A DNA stretch of 64,000 nt, from contig NZ_JOJE01000030.1 of NCBI RefSeq assembly GCF_000720255.1, forward strand, positions 62,001 to 126,000, written 5' to 3'. This document shows positions 42,202-52,105 of this stretch, piece by piece. A program made the position numbers and the translations under genes. A model generated the notes under the pieces. The model had not been told where the DNA came from. It did no database searches and saw only the letters and a program-made list of their open reading frames with translations. How positions within the stretch are numbered: the stretch's first letter is position 1; every line of letters starts with the position of its first letter. The DNA comes from Streptomyces griseus subsp. griseus (GTDB lineage Bacteria > Actinomycetota > Actinomycetes > Streptomycetales > Streptomycetaceae).

Positions 42202-45200
42202 CGGCACAGCCCGCGCCGACAAAACAGCCCGTGCCCACGCAATCCGCGTCGCCCGCGAAGTCCGCGTCCGTCGACGTCCTGCCCCTGACCCCGCTCCAGG
42301 AGGGCCTGCTCTTCCACGCCGTGTACGAGCACGAGGGCCACTCCCGGGACGTCTACGTGGTCCAGTTGGTCTTCGAACTCGACGGCACCGTGGACGCCGC
42401 CCGGCTGCGCGCCGCGGCCCAGGCCCTCCTGGAACGCCACCCCACCCTCCGGTCGGCCTTCCGGCGCCGCAGGGGCGGGCAACCGGTGCAGGTCGTGCCG
42501 CGCCGGGCCACCCTGCCGTGGACCGAGACCGACCTGACCGGGCCGGAAACCGACACCGAGCGGGAGTGGGCCCGCCTGCTGGACGAGGACCGGGACCGCG
42601 GATTCGACCCGGCCACGCCTCCACTCCTGCGGTGCACACTGGTCCGCACGGGAGAGCGGCGGCACCGGCTGCTCGTCACCCACCACCACATCCTGCTCGA
42701 CGGCTGGTCGGTCTCCGTCCTCCTGCGTGAACTGCGCACCCTGTACGACGCCGGCGACGACCCCTCCGCTCTGCCCCCCGCCCCGCCCTACCGCACCTTC
42801 CTGGAGTGGCTGGGCCGCCGGGACCGTACCGCCTCCGAGGCCGCCTGGCGGGACGCGCTGGCCCAGCTCTCCCAACCGACCCGGCTGGCCCCGCACGCGC
42901 CCGACGGCCGGGGCTCGGGAGAACCGGCACAGGCCCGTGTCGAGTTGACGTCAGAGACCGGCACCGCGCTGACCGCACTGGCACGCGACCTGGGTGTCAC
43001 CGTCAACACCCTTGTGCAGACCGCCTGGGCGATCCTGCTCAGCCGTACGACGGGCCACGACGACGTCGTCTTCGGCGCCACCGTCTCCGGCCGCCCGGCC
43101 GAACTGCCCGGTGTGGAGTCGATGGTCGGCCTGTTCATCAACACCGTCCCCACCCGGGTACGGTTGCGACCCGACGAGCCGCTGAGCGGACTGCTGCGCC
43201 GGGTCCAGGAGGGATACGTCCGGCTGCTGGACCACCATCATCTCGGCCTGGCGGACATCCAGCGGGCGGCCGGGGTGCCCCAACTCTTCGACACACTCGT
43301 CGTCTTCGAGAACTACCCGGTCGACGACCAGGAGACCGGCCGTCCCGGCGACGGCCTGCGTGTCGTAGGTACGGGCGGGCGTGACGCCACCCACTATCCG
43401 GTGACCCTGGTGGCCCTGCCCGGCCCGCGGCCGCGCTTCCGGCTCGCCTACCGGCCCGACCTCTTCGACGCCGACTGGGCCAACGCCACGCTCGACCGCC
43501 TCGTACGGCTCCTGGAGACCATGGCGCAGGACCCCGAACGCCTCCTCGGCGGAGTCGGGTTGGCACCCGGGGAGACCGGAGAGGAACTCCCTTCCGCGCC
43601 GCCGGCGACCCGCACACTCACCGACCTCTGGGCGGCCCAGGTCGCGGCCACCCCGGACGCGGTGGCCGTACTGGACCGGGGCGCCACCTGGACGTACCGC
43701 GAACTGGACGACCGCGCCGAACGGCTGGCCCGTCGGCTCGTTTCGCTCGGGGCGGGGCCCGAACGTGTCGTGGGCATCGCTCTGCCGCGCACGACGGACC
43801 TCGTCACGGCGGTCCTCGGCGTGCTGAAGTCCGGGGCGGCCTATCTGCCCCTCGACCCGGCCTACCCGCCGGACCGCCTCGCGTACATCGTCGGCGACGC
43901 CCGGCCGGTGGTCGTCCTCGCCACCGACGAGACGGTGGGGGTGCTGCCCGCGGACACGGTGACGCTCCCACCGGAGGCGGGGGGCAGTCAGGGGTCCTTG
44001 CCGGAGTCGCGGCCGGACAACCTCGCCTGCGTCACGTACACCTCCGGCTCCACGGGACGACCCAAGGGCGTGCTGGAGACCCACCGGGGCATCGTGGAGT
44101 TCGTCGAGTGGACGCACGCCACGCTCGGTCCCGAGCGGCTTGCCGAGGTGCTGTTCTCCACCTCGCTCAACTTCGACGTGTCCGTCTTCGAGATCTTCTC
44201 TCCCCTGCTGTGCGGCGGCCGCATCCAGATCGTGGAGAACCTGCTCGCACTCACCGCGGACGACACCGACGTCCGTGAGGTGAGCCTGATCAGCGGGGTG
44301 CCATCGGTGCTGAGCACGGTGGTCGCCGACCCCCCGGACATCTCACCCAGAGTCGTCGCACTCGGCGGCGAGCCCATCCCCGAACGCCTCCGCACCGACC
44401 TCGAAGCGGCGTTCCCCGCCGCCCGCATCATCAATTTCTACGGCCCCACCGAGGCGACCGTCTACGCCACCGCCTGGCAGTCCGACGTGGACCCGCACGC
44501 CACGGACGGGGCGCCGCCGCTGGGCCGCCCCCTCGCGCGCAACCGCCTTCACCTCCTCGACCAGGCCCTGCGGCCCGTGCCCGACGGGGTACCGGGGGAG
44601 ATCTACCTGTCGGGCGGCGGACCGGCCCGCGGCTACCTCGGCCGCCCCGGACTGACCGCGCGGCGGTTCGTCGCCAACCCCTTCGGCGGCCCGGGGGAGC
44701 GGATGTACCGCACGGGCGACCTCGCCGTGCGCGGCTTCGACGGACAGCTGCGCTTCCTCGGCCGGACCGACCACCAGGTGAAGGTGCGCGGGTTCCGCGT
44801 CGAGCTCGGCGAGATCGAGGCCGTGCTCGCGGCCCACCCGGCTGTGACACAGGCGGCGGCCGCGGTGCGCGAGGACGCGCTGGGCGAGAAGCAGTTGGTC
44901 GCCTGTGCCGTGCCGGGTGAACCGGAGGGGGCGCGGCCCGCCGAGCTGCGCGCGCATCTCGCCCGTGCCCTGCCCGCGCACATGGTGCCCTCCACGGTCA
45001 CCCTCCTCGAACGCCTCCCCCTCACCGCGAGCGGCAAGCTGGACCGCACGGCACTGCCCGCCCCCGGCGCCCCGGCTCCGGCGTCCGGCGCACCGCGCAC
45101 CCAGCAGGAGGAGCGCCTCCGCGCGATCGTCGCCGACCTCCTCGGACTCGATCCGCTCCGCGTCGGCGTTCACGACAGCTTCTTCGACCTCGGTGGGCAC

Positions 45201-46226
45201 TCCCTGCTGGTCCCCCGACTGACGGCCCGCATCCGTGCGGAACTCGGCGGCGAGCCGACGATGAGGGCGGTCTTCGACACACCGTCGGTGGCGGGGTTGG
45301 CGAGGTCGGCCGGGCCGCCGACTTCGGCGGTCGCCCCGGTCGCCCCGGTCGCCCCGGTCGCCCCGGTCGCCCCGGTCGCCCCGGTCGCCCCGGTCGTTCC
45401 GGCCGCCCCGGCCACCTCAGGTACCGCCCTCGGCGTCCTGCTGCCCCTGCGCACCCGTGGCCGTCGTGAGCCGCTGTTCTGTCTCCCGCCGGCCTCCGGG
45501 CTGGCCTGGGGTTTCGCCGGGCTGGCCCGGCATCTCGACGCCGATCGGCCGCTGTACGGGCTCCAGTCGCGGGGCCTGGTGCCCGGGCAGGTGCGGTCGG
45601 GCAGTCTGGCGGAGGCGGTCGCCGAGCACACCGCGCTGATCCGCCAGGTTCAGCCGCGGGGCCCGTACCACCTGCTGGGGTACTCCATGGGAGGTCTCGT
45701 AGCCCACCGCGTCGCGACGGAACTCCAGGCGGCGGGGGAGAGGGTGGCGCTGCTGGCGCTGCTCGACTCGTTCCCCGGCGAGTGGACGGCGCGGGGCCCG
45801 CGCCCGACCGATCGGCCCGCGGTGCTCCGCGCCCTCCTCACCATCCTGGGGCGCCCGGCGGCACCGGAGGACGAGGAGCTGACCGACGCGAGGTTCACGG
45901 AACTCGTCCGCCGCGTGCCGGACCTGCCGGGCGGCCTCGACGACGCCGAACTGGAGGCACTGGTCGAGGTGACGGCGAACAACCGTCGCCTCATGGCGGA
46001 GTTCGCCCCCGCCTCGTACCAGGGCGACCTTCTCTTCTTCACCGCCGCCCATGATCCCGACGCACACCCCGGACGGCACGGCTCATGGCGGCCGTACGTC
46101 GAAGGGCGCGTCGACAACCACGACATCCCCTGCCTCCACGGAGGGATGACGGGGCCCGCCGCACTGGACCGGATCGGGCCCGTGCTGGATCGCCGGCTCC
46201 GGGCCACCGCACCCCGGCACGCCTGA
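42198..46226 (+). CDS. NRPS, module 5 with thioesterase (C-A-T-TE)
   Basis: 1342 aa. C5 ([25 protein letters not shown] ~163) follows an E domain, so DCL. A5 pocket D-V-F-S-A-G-F-V-Y is unassigned. T5 serine is S1002 (LGGHSLL). A (Val-Ala-Pro)7 linker spans 1045-1065. The thioesterase (~1080-1340) has nucleophile S1163 in LGYSMGG and a likely histidine H1314 in LHGGMTGP; it releases the peptide by hydrolysis or cyclisation. The ATG overlaps the previous gene's stop (ATGA). Confidence 0.93.
45330..45392 (+). repeat. Seven 9-bp repeats coding a (VAP)7 linker
   Basis: GTCGCCCCG is repeated seven times without change, then once as GTCGTTCCG. It encodes Val-Ala-Pro repeats between the carrier protein and the thioesterase of the last module. 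Perfect DNA identity suggests slippage-prone, length-variable DNA. Confidence 0.93.
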
Positions 46227-46290
46227 CCGCCCGACTCCTCACGCACGCCTGACACTCCACACACGCCCGACACGACAGGAGCGACTCCCC

Positions 46291-46503
46291 ATGAGCACCA
46301 ACCCGTTCGACGACGACACCCTCGAGCACCTCGTCCTGGTGAACGACGAGGGACAGCACTCGCTGTGGCCCGCCTTCGCCGAGGTCCCGGCCGGCTGGAC
46401 CGTCGTGCACGGCCGGGCGAGCCGCCAGTCCTGCCTGGACCACGTCGAGGAGCACTGGACCGACATGCGCCCCAAGAGCCTCATCCGGGCCATGGGCGAA
46501 TAG
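46291..46503 (+). CDS. MbtH-like NRPS accessory protein
   Basis: 70 aa with the MbtH signature: [24 protein letters not shown], then [20 protein letters not shown]. MbtH proteins bind NRPS adenylation domains and are often needed for their solubility or activity. AGGAG precedes the ATG. It lies 64 bp after the last NRPS gene, so its partners are almost certainly the A domains encoded just upstream. Confidence 0.95.
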   Translation: MSTNPFDDDTLEHLVLVNDEGQHSLWPAFAEVPAGWTVVHGRASRQSCLDHVEEHWTDMRPKSLIRAMGE

Positions 46504-46523
46504 ACGGATCGGGGTACGAGACG

Positions 46524-47750
46524 ATGGACTCGCGGCGGACGATCGCTCCCGAGGAACTCGACACACTGGACCTGGCCGAGCCGCGACTGCACGCCGAGAG
46601 CGACCTGTCCGCCGTGTGGCGCCACCTCAGGGAGCACGACCCGGTCCACTGGAACCCGCAGACCGGATCCGCCCCCGGCTTCTGGGTGGTGACCCGGCAC
46701 GCCGACGTCACCGCCGTCTACCGGGACAGCGCGCGCTTCACCTCCGAGGGCGGCAACGTCCTGGAGACCCTGCTGGCCGGCGGCGACTCCGCGGCCGGCC
46801 GGATGCTCGCGATCACCGACGGCGCGCGGCACACCGGACTGCGCCGCGTCCTGATGTCGGCGTTCACCCCGCGGGCCCTGGAACCGATCGTCGACAGTGT
46901 CCGCAGGTCGGTACGGCGGCTGCTGCGGGACGCGATCGAGCAGGGCACCTGCGACTTCGCCACCGACGTGGCCGCGGGTATCCCGCTCGGTGCGATCTGC
47001 GACCTGCTCGGAGTGCCGGACGGCGACCGGGCCGAGGTGCTCCGGCTGACCTCGTCCGCGCTGGGTTCGCACGACGCGGACAGCACGGCGGCCGACGCCT
47101 GGATCGCCAAGAGCGAGATCCTGCTCTACTTCGCCCAGCTGGCCCGTGAACGGCGCGCCGGCGGTCACGCCGACGTCATCGCACTGCTCGCCGGCAGCCG
47201 CGTGAACGGGCTGCCGTTGGACGACGACGAGATCATGCTCAACTGCTACAGCCTGATCCTCGGGGGCGACGAGACGGCCCGGCTGTCCATGGTCGGCGCC
47301 GCCCTGGCGCTGGTGGACCACCCCGACCAGTGGCGGGCGCTCAAGCGGGGCGAGACGGGGATCGACACCGCGGTGGAGGAGATGCTGCGCTGGACGACCC
47401 CCGCGCTGCACTCGGGGCGCACCGCCACCACCGACACGGAGATCAGGGGACGGCCGGTCCGCGCCGGGGACGTCGTCACCGTCTGGAACGCCTCCGCCAA
47501 CCGCGACGAGCGGGTGTTCGACGAACCCGGCCGGCTGCGCCTGGACCGGAGCCCCAACAAGCACGTGACCTTCGCCTACGGTCGCCACTTCTGCCTGGGC
47601 GCCTACCTGGCCCGGGCCGAGATCGGGGCCGTCCTGGCCGGACTGCGCGACACGGTGGCGGAGCTGGAGCTGACCGGTCCGGCCCGGCCGGTGTACTCCA
47701 ACTTCCTCAGCGGCCTCAGCTCGCTGCCGCTGGCGCTGAAAGGGGAGTGA
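46524..47750 (+). CDS. Cytochrome P450 of the peptide operon
   Basis: 408 aa. I-helix oxygen-binding segment LGGDETARLSM, ExxR in VEEMLRWTTP, and heme loop FAYGRHFCLGAYLAR with the axial cysteine. The set resembles bacterial P450s that hydroxylate carrier-bound amino acids in peptide pathways, but subfamily cannot be fixed by eye. It starts 20 bp after mbtH and ends the operon. Likely role: hydroxylation, or another oxidation, of one residue during or after assembly. It needs ferredoxin and reductase from elsewhere. Confidence 0.9.
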   Translation: MDSRRTIAPEELDTLDLAEPRLHAESDLSAVWRHLREHDPVHWNPQTGSAPGFWVVTRHADVTAVYRDSARFTSEGGNVLETLLAGGDSAAGRMLAITDGARHTGLRRVLMSAFTPRALEPIVDSVRRSVRRLLRDAIEQGTCDFATDVAAGIPLGAICDLLGVPDGDRAEVLRLTSSALGSHDADSTAADAWIAKSEILLYFAQLARERRAGGHADVIALLAGSRVNGLPLDDDEIMLNCYSLILGGDETARLSMVGAALALVDHPDQWRALKRGETGIDTAVEEMLRWTTPALHSGRTATTDTEIRGRPVRAGDVVTVWNASANRDERVFDEPGRLRLDRSPNKHVTFAYGRHFCLGAYLARAEIGAVLAGLRDTVAELELTGPARPVYSNFLSGLSSLPLALKGE

Positions 47751-47782
47751 CGGAAGGCGGCGTGGCACGGGCGTGGTCCGAG

Positions 47783-47788
47783 TAGGCT
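47783..47788 (+). promoter_or_regulatory. -10 box for a leaderless rpiB-like transcript
   Basis: TAGGCT, 7 nt before the ATG at 47796, with no Shine-Dalgarno sequence. This places a new transcript start here and marks the right edge of the peptide operon. Confidence 0.55.
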
Positions 47789-47795
47789 CCGCCAC

Positions 47796-48269
47796 ATGCG
47801 CATCTCCGTCTCCTCCGACATGGACGAACCCGTCGCCCGCTCCCTCGTCGAACAGTTGCGGGCCCGGGGCCACGAGGTGCGCGCCTACGGCGCGCTGCGG
47901 ACCGGGGACGACCCGCGGTGGGCGGTGTGCTCGGAGACGGCGGCCCGTGAGGTGGCCGCCGGGACGGCGGACCAGGCGGTCGTGTGCTGCTGGACCGGCA
48001 CGGGTGCCTCGATCGCCGCGAACAAGGTGCCCGGGGTACGGGCGGCCCTGTGCACCGACGCGTACACGGCGGACGGCGCCCGCCGCTGGAACGACGCCAA
48101 CGTGCTGGCGCTCAGCCTGCGGCTGACCTCCGAACCGCTGCTCAAGGAGATCCTGGACGCCTGGTTCGCCGCCGACGCCGGCGAAGACGCCGAGGACCGC
48201 GAGAACATCGCCCACGTGGAGCGGCTCGACCGAGGTCGGGCGGACTCCCACGCCCCGCAGGCCCCGTAG
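47796..48269 (+). CDS. RpiB/LacA/LacB-family sugar-phosphate isomerase-like protein
   Basis: 157 aa. MRISVSSDMDEPVARSLVEQLRARGHEVRAYG opens the fold, AVVCCWTGTGASIAANKVPGVRAAL is the family core (normally GICGTGIGMSIAANK), and WNDANVLALSLR matches the NDANVL motif. The cysteine of the usual C-G-T-G catalytic loop appears shifted (CCWTGTG). Real ribose-5-phosphate isomerase or a sugar-phosphate isomerase of secondary metabolism are both possible. The predicted separate promoter argues against membership in the peptide operon. Confidence 0.8.
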   Translation: MRISVSSDMDEPVARSLVEQLRARGHEVRAYGALRTGDDPRWAVCSETAAREVAAGTADQAVVCCWTGTGASIAANKVPGVRAALCTDAYTADGARRWNDANVLALSLRLTSEPLLKEILDAWFAADAGEDAEDRENIAHVERLDRGRADSHAPQAP

Positions 48270-48647
48270 TCCCCTCGACGCCCCAGTTGCCGTGCATCCC
48301 GTGTGCACGGTCCCCGCGGGGCGCACACATCGGGGCGAACGGCGCAGACGCGGGAGCAGGGGACGGGCACGTGTGCGCCCTGTCACGGGGTCTTGTTGAG
48401 CCCTTACAGTGTGGCGCCCAGCCTTGTGCCGTACGTCGGCAGGGCGGAGCCCCACCCCCGGTGGCCACCGGCCGTACCGCCCGGCCGTCACCACTTCCCG
48501 GCGCGCCCCGCGTACACGGGCGCGGCGGGCCGGAGCGACGTGACCCGAGGTCCACCCGCGCGACAGCACCAACCCCGTGAAACCGCTCGGACCAGGCAGC
48601 CGAGTGTCCGCGGTCCGAGCGCGTGTCCAAAGCCCTGGGAGGCCGCT
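48270..48647. other. Intergenic region, no gene seen
   Basis: About 380 bp ahead of the ATP-grasp gene. The frames crossing it lack good starts. It should hold that gene's promoter; a TACAGT near 48406-48411 is a possible -10 box but no -35 partner stands out. Confidence 0.5.
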
Positions 48648-49661
48648 GTGTCCCGACCGTGCATCGCCCTGATCGCCGACCCCACCTCTTCCGAAGGCTG
48701 CCGCGAGTACCTGGCCACAGCCGTGGAACTGCTCACCGGCGCATCCGCCGTCCGTATCGACGCCCGCCACTTCGCCCCCGACGGGACCGGCTGCGCCGTC
48801 CCCGACGGAGACCGCTTACGGCTGAAGGTCCCCGAGGAGGGGCTGGACTTCGTGCCCGACGTCGTCGTGGTCTACGAGATCCCGCCGCACCGCCGACAGG
48901 GACTCGCCGCCTTCCAGCAGCTCCTGGAAGCGCACCACGTGGTCACCCTCGCCACCGGCACGGACGCCTGGCGTACGGCCACGGAGAAGAACCTCACCGT
49001 GGCCCGCTTCGCCCGGGACGGTGTCGCCCAGATGGACACCGAGGTGCTGTCCCGGCCCGGTGCGCGCGAGGCCGAGACCGCCTTCCACCGGCTCGGCGGG
49101 GACACCTGGGCCCGGCCCGTGATCGGTACGGGAGGCAACGACACCTTCCACGTGACCACGCCGGTCCAGCTCGAGGAGGCCGCCGCGTTCTACGCGGAGC
49201 GGGGTACCGACTGGCTGCTCTCCCGGGACGCGCGGAACATCAGGCCGGACGGTGCCCGTCACCAGTTCCGCGTTTTCGTCCTCGGAGGCCGTGTCATCCA
49301 CGCCCGGGAGCACGTACAACCCCGGACGGACACCCCGTGCAACACCTGCCAGGGGGCCACCGCCCTCCACATCACCCCGGAGAACCTGCCCGCCCGCCTC
49401 ACCGAGCTCGCCGTCGCCGCCACCGCCTCCGTCGGACTGCCCTTCGCGGGCGTCGACCTGGCCGTCGAGAACGGCGGAGTCGTGTTCGAGGTCAACGTCC
49501 ACCCCGCCTTCGTGGACGGCGAGCTCGAGCTCCAACGGGTGGCCGTGCCATACATCCAGGCGCACCTCGACGCCCTAACCCTCGCCCGAGGCGACCGGCC
49601 CACGGTCGCACCCCGAGCGAGGGCGTCCCTGGGCCGAGGAGGCCGACTGTCGACCCACTGA
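48648..49661 (+). CDS. ATP-grasp (RimK-type) ligase-like protein
   Basis: 337 aa from the GTG behind GGGAGG. The ATP-grasp core is seen as TEKNLTVARFARDGVAQMDTEVLSR, DTWARPVIGTGGNDTF, WLLSRDARNIRPDGARHQFRVFVLGGRVIHA and FAGVDLAVENGGVVFEVNVHPAF, the last giving the metal-binding E-x-N. RimK relatives join a carboxylate to an amine with ATP, for example adding amino acids to peptides. A TTA codon at 48816-48818 suggests bldA control. It may or may not serve the nearby peptide pathway. Confidence 0.78.
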   Translation: MSRPCIALIADPTSSEGCREYLATAVELLTGASAVRIDARHFAPDGTGCAVPDGDRLRLKVPEEGLDFVPDVVVVYEIPPHRRQGLAAFQQLLEAHHVVTLATGTDAWRTATEKNLTVARFARDGVAQMDTEVLSRPGAREAETAFHRLGGDTWARPVIGTGGNDTFHVTTPVQLEEAAAFYAERGTDWLLSRDARNIRPDGARHQFRVFVLGGRVIHAREHVQPRTDTPCNTCQGATALHITPENLPARLTELAVAATASVGLPFAGVDLAVENGGVVFEVNVHPAFVDGELELQRVAVPYIQAHLDALTLARGDRPTVAPRARASLGRGGRLSTH

Positions 49662-49709
49662 GACGGCAACCGCGCCTCACAGAGGTGCTGTGACCTGGCT
49701 GACCAGGCT

Positions 49710-50060
49710 TTATGTCCGGTCGCCCTTCGGCTTGCCCCGCTGGTCCGGGGTGCCGTGCGGGGGAGGGCTGAGGGGCTGGGCCGAGGTCGCGGGGGAGACG
49801 TGGGAGGCCGACCGGCCGCGGCCCTGCTCGGGACGGAGCGCCCCGGGGTCTCCGGAGGTCGGTTCGGCGCCCGCCCGCAGCTGCTCCAGGCGGGAGGTCA
49901 GCACCTCCGTCACCGGGCGGCGGTCGGCGTGCTCGTGCTCATAGGCGAGCAGCTTCTCCACGTCCCCTGCGGCCAGCGACCGTACGCGGCTCTCCAGGCC
50001 GCCGATCGGCAGATGGTCGTAGTCGGGCAGCGGCAGCGTGCCGCGGCCGGAGTCGGCCAT
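49710..50060 (-). CDS. Conserved Streptomyces hypothetical protein, 116 aa
   Basis: From the ATG at 50060 with AGGAG upstream. Core LPDYDHLPIGGLESRVRSL...VEKLLAYEHEHADRRPVTEVLTSRLEQLRAGAEPT recurs, as I recall, in many Streptomyces proteins of unknown role; the C-terminal third is a low-complexity, proline-rich tail. No membrane segment. It lies 45 bp upstream of, and on the same strand as, nothing obvious; the DUF6479-like gene precedes it in transcription order. Confidence 0.7.
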   Translation of the reverse strand: MADSGRGTLPLPDYDHLPIGGLESRVRSLAAGDVEKLLAYEHEHADRRPVTEVLTSRLEQLRAGAEPTSGDPGALRPEQGRGRSASHVSPATSAQPLSPPPHGTPDQRGKPKGDRT

Positions 50061-50105
50061 GAATCTCACTCCTCGGAGTCGAGTGCGTGCGCTCGGGCCG
50101 GATCC

Positions 50106-50471
50106 TCAGTGGGCGCCCAGTCCGCCCCCGCCGAAGGAACCGCTGCTGCCGCGGCCCCAGCGCGGGCGCTGCTTCGACGGGCTCGAGCGGGTCTGCATAT
50201 TGGTCAGCTCGTACGGGGTCAGCGCACGGCCGTCCTTCGAGACCTGGGGTACCTCGTCGGGTTCCCGGTTCTCCTGCACCTCATGGACCGGTCCGTCCGG
50301 GGGGAGGTGCGGCTGCTCTTCGGGTCGCGGCCGGGGCGACTCGTTGAGTTTGATGCGGTAGCCCAGCCAGAAGCCACCGGCCAGAACGGCCAGCACGGCC
50401 ACGCCGACCACGAAGAGTCCGATGCTGAGCAGCCCGCTCGCTTCGGCCAGCTGCATGGTTGCGGTACTCAT
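50106..50471 (-). CDS. DUF6479-like small membrane protein
   Basis: 121 aa from the ATG at 50471. One membrane segment (LLSIGLFVVGVAVLAVLAGGFWLGYRI, about 14-40) is followed by a hydrophilic tail with PRPEEQPHLPPDGPVHEVQENREPDEVP and ALTPYEL, the pattern I associate with DUF6479 of Streptomyces, ending in a glycine-rich stretch. Function unknown. Confidence 0.75.
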   Translation of the reverse strand: MSTATMQLAEASGLLSIGLFVVGVAVLAVLAGGFWLGYRIKLNESPRPRPEEQPHLPPDGPVHEVQENREPDEVPQVSKDGRALTPYELTNMQTRSSPSKQRPRWGRGSSGSFGGGGLGAH

Positions 50472-50562
50472 ATCAGGTGAATACCCCTCGAAGGGTGAGT
50501 GAACCGGCCGATCCGGTTCCGCTACCGCCCGAGGACCTCCGGCAGCTCCGCCGTACCCGGGT

Positions 50563-50970
50563 TTGACGCTCACCGCACCGGCTACCCGGGTCTACGTGAC
50601 ACCGACGACATCCCAGCAGGAGCTCTTCCGGTTCCTGGAGGACCGCTTCGCCTGTGCGCAGGCGTGTACCGAATGCGCCCGGGCGTGCGCGCTACGGGCG
50701 AGCCTCGTGGATCCGGACGGGACGGAACAGCAGGAACTCGTACGCCGCAAGGGCATCATGTGCGCGGAGGTGTGCGACGCGACCTGCCGAGTGCTGTCCG
50801 AGCAGAACCATCTGGACGAGGCCAGCCTGCGCGTCCAGCTGGAGTGGTGCCGGACCGTTTGCCTGGAGAGCGCGCACGTCTTCGACGCGCACCCCGGCGC
50901 CGAGGAGAGTGCCGAGGCCTGCCGCGCGTGCGCCAAGGCCTGCACGGAGTTCATCGCCACCCTGGTCTGA
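50563..50970 (+). CDS. Cysteine-rich four-helix bundle protein (DUF326, copper-binding-like)
   Basis: 135 aa. Regularly spaced cysteines on helices: FACAQACTECARACAL, GIMCAEVCDATCRVL, EWCRTVCLESA, AEACRACAKACTEF. This CxxxC/CxxC layout is that of DUF326 proteins, related to Csp copper-storage proteins that bind many Cu(I) ions in the bundle core. The start is uncertain: TTG at 50563 or GTG at 50596, neither with a strong ribosome site. Divergent from the DUF6479-like gene. Confidence 0.8.
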   Translation: MTLTAPATRVYVTPTTSQQELFRFLEDRFACAQACTECARACALRASLVDPDGTEQQELVRRKGIMCAEVCDATCRVLSEQNHLDEASLRVQLEWCRTVCLESAHVFDAHPGAEESAEACRACAKACTEFIATLV

Positions 50971-51079
50971 CCCGGCCCGACCCTCACCGTGGCACCCCGG
51001 CCGCCTCCGTCGGCCTCCACGCCGGCCGAGGAGGCCACCGGGCCGCGCCCGGGGAGCGACCCGGCCGCGCCGCCCACCA

Positions 51080-51206
51080 GGCGACCGGTCGCCGCGCCGA
51101 GCGCCGACGACCGCTTGCCCCGGCCGCGCCGAGCACCCGGCGACCGCCCGCCCGGCGACCGGTCGCCGCGCCGAGCGCCGACGATCGCCTGCCCCGGCCG
51201 CGCCGA
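51080..51206. repeat. 53-bp direct repeat, two copies
   Basis: 51080-51132 and 51154-51206 match with two mismatches (period 74 bp). The repeat lies in the 262-bp gap between the convergent DUF326 and phosphatase-like genes, otherwise without features. The core GGCGACCGGTCGCC is itself palindromic and GC-rich, so each copy could fold as a terminator hairpin. Confidence 0.85.
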
Positions 51207-51232
51207 CCGGCCCGCCCGGTGGTTTGCGCTCG

Positions 51233-51805
51233 CTACGCCCCGCCCAGTGGCCGCCCCACCGTGAGGTTCCAGCGGCCCGACCTTCCGCTGAGCTCCACGG
51301 CCGTCAGCGGCGGTACGTCCGTGCGCCACAGGGCTTGTGCCGGTGCACCGAGGGCGTGGACGACCGCGGCGCGGATCACCTCCGGTTCGACCACGGCGAC
51401 GCTCCGCCCCGGGGCCCCGGCGGCCGTTTCCAGCCAGGCGGCGACCCGGTCGCACAGCTCTCGGACCGACTCGCCGCCGTGCGGGGCGGCGCCGGGATCC
51501 GCCAGCCACTCGGCGAGGGCCTCGGGCTCCGTCGCGCCCACCTCCGCCAGCGTCGCCCCGCGCCAGCGGCCGGCGTCCAGCCCCGCGAGCCGAGGCACTT
51601 CCACGGCGTCGAGCTCGAGCGCCCCGGCCGTCTCGCGGCAGCGCACGGTGGGGGAGGACCAGGCGCGCTCCCAGGACGGCAGGATGCCCGCGGCCGCCCG
51701 GGCGCGGCGCAGCCCCGCCGGGTCGAGGGAGCAGCCGTCGTCGAAGCGGGCCTCCCGCAGCGCCGCACTGATCGCCGGTGAGACCAACATCACTCGGCTT
51801 GTCAT
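51233..51805 (-). CDS. Histidine-phosphatase-fold protein lacking the RHG motif
   Basis: 190 aa from the ATG at 51805. Phosphoglycerate-mutase-like landmarks are visible (SSPTVRCRETAGAL, LAGLDAGRWRGATLAEV, PHGGESVRELCDRVAAWL, VVEPEVIRAAVVHALG), but the N-terminal strand reads VMLVSPAISAALREARF where active enzymes have RHG, and VVEPEVIR replaces the usual VTHGGVIR. Both catalytic histidines therefore seem missing. It is divergent from cbtB-cbtA behind a cobalamin riboswitch, so it may derive from CobC (alpha-ribazole phosphatase) and now serve a non-enzymatic role. Confidence 0.72.
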   Translation of the reverse strand: MTSRVMLVSPAISAALREARFDDGCSLDPAGLRRARAAAGILPSWERAWSSPTVRCRETAGALELDAVEVPRLAGLDAGRWRGATLAEVGATEPEALAEWLADPGAAPHGGESVRELCDRVAAWLETAAGAPGRSVAVVEPEVIRAAVVHALGAPAQALWRTDVPPLTAVELSGRSGRWNLTVGRPLGGA

Positions 51806-51952
51806 GCCCACTCCGTTACTTCGGCCACTCCTCGCCCCCAACACCCTTCCGCAGCCCGTGACTTGACGTGCCGCCAGGCCCACCCGGGCGCACGCCACGC
51901 ACCCACGCGCCCTTGGCCGATTCCCTGCCTCGCGGTACGGTCACGTCGAAAT

Positions 51953-52058
51953 CGACGACGGTACGTGGAAGCCGGTGGGATTCCGGCACGGTCGCGCCAC
52001 TGTATGCCGGGCACGCACTTCGGTGCGGGCCGGGCGAGTCAGACCCGCGCCCGTCGTC
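51953..52058 (+). promoter_or_regulatory. Cobalamin (AdoCbl) riboswitch
   Basis: Conserved elements in order: GGAAGCCGGTGGGATTCCGG, then CACGGTCGCGCCACTGT (consensus CCGCCACTGT), a GCCGGGCAC...GTGCGGGCCGGG stem, and GAGTCAGACCCGC near the 3' end. The closing helix pairs GACGACGG (51954-51961) with CCGTCGTC (52051-52058). The ribosome site AGGGAGG lies about 40 nt downstream, so control is probably at translation: B12 binding would shut off cbtB-cbtA. Confidence 0.88.
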
Positions 52059-52105
52059 CTGTGCACCACCGAAATGGGACGCGAGTTCCCCAGGGAGGTC
52101 CTGCC

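Noticed and set aside
49662..49709. Terminator between the ATP-grasp gene and the convergent small gene
   Set aside because: I could not find a stem longer than a few base pairs in this gap.
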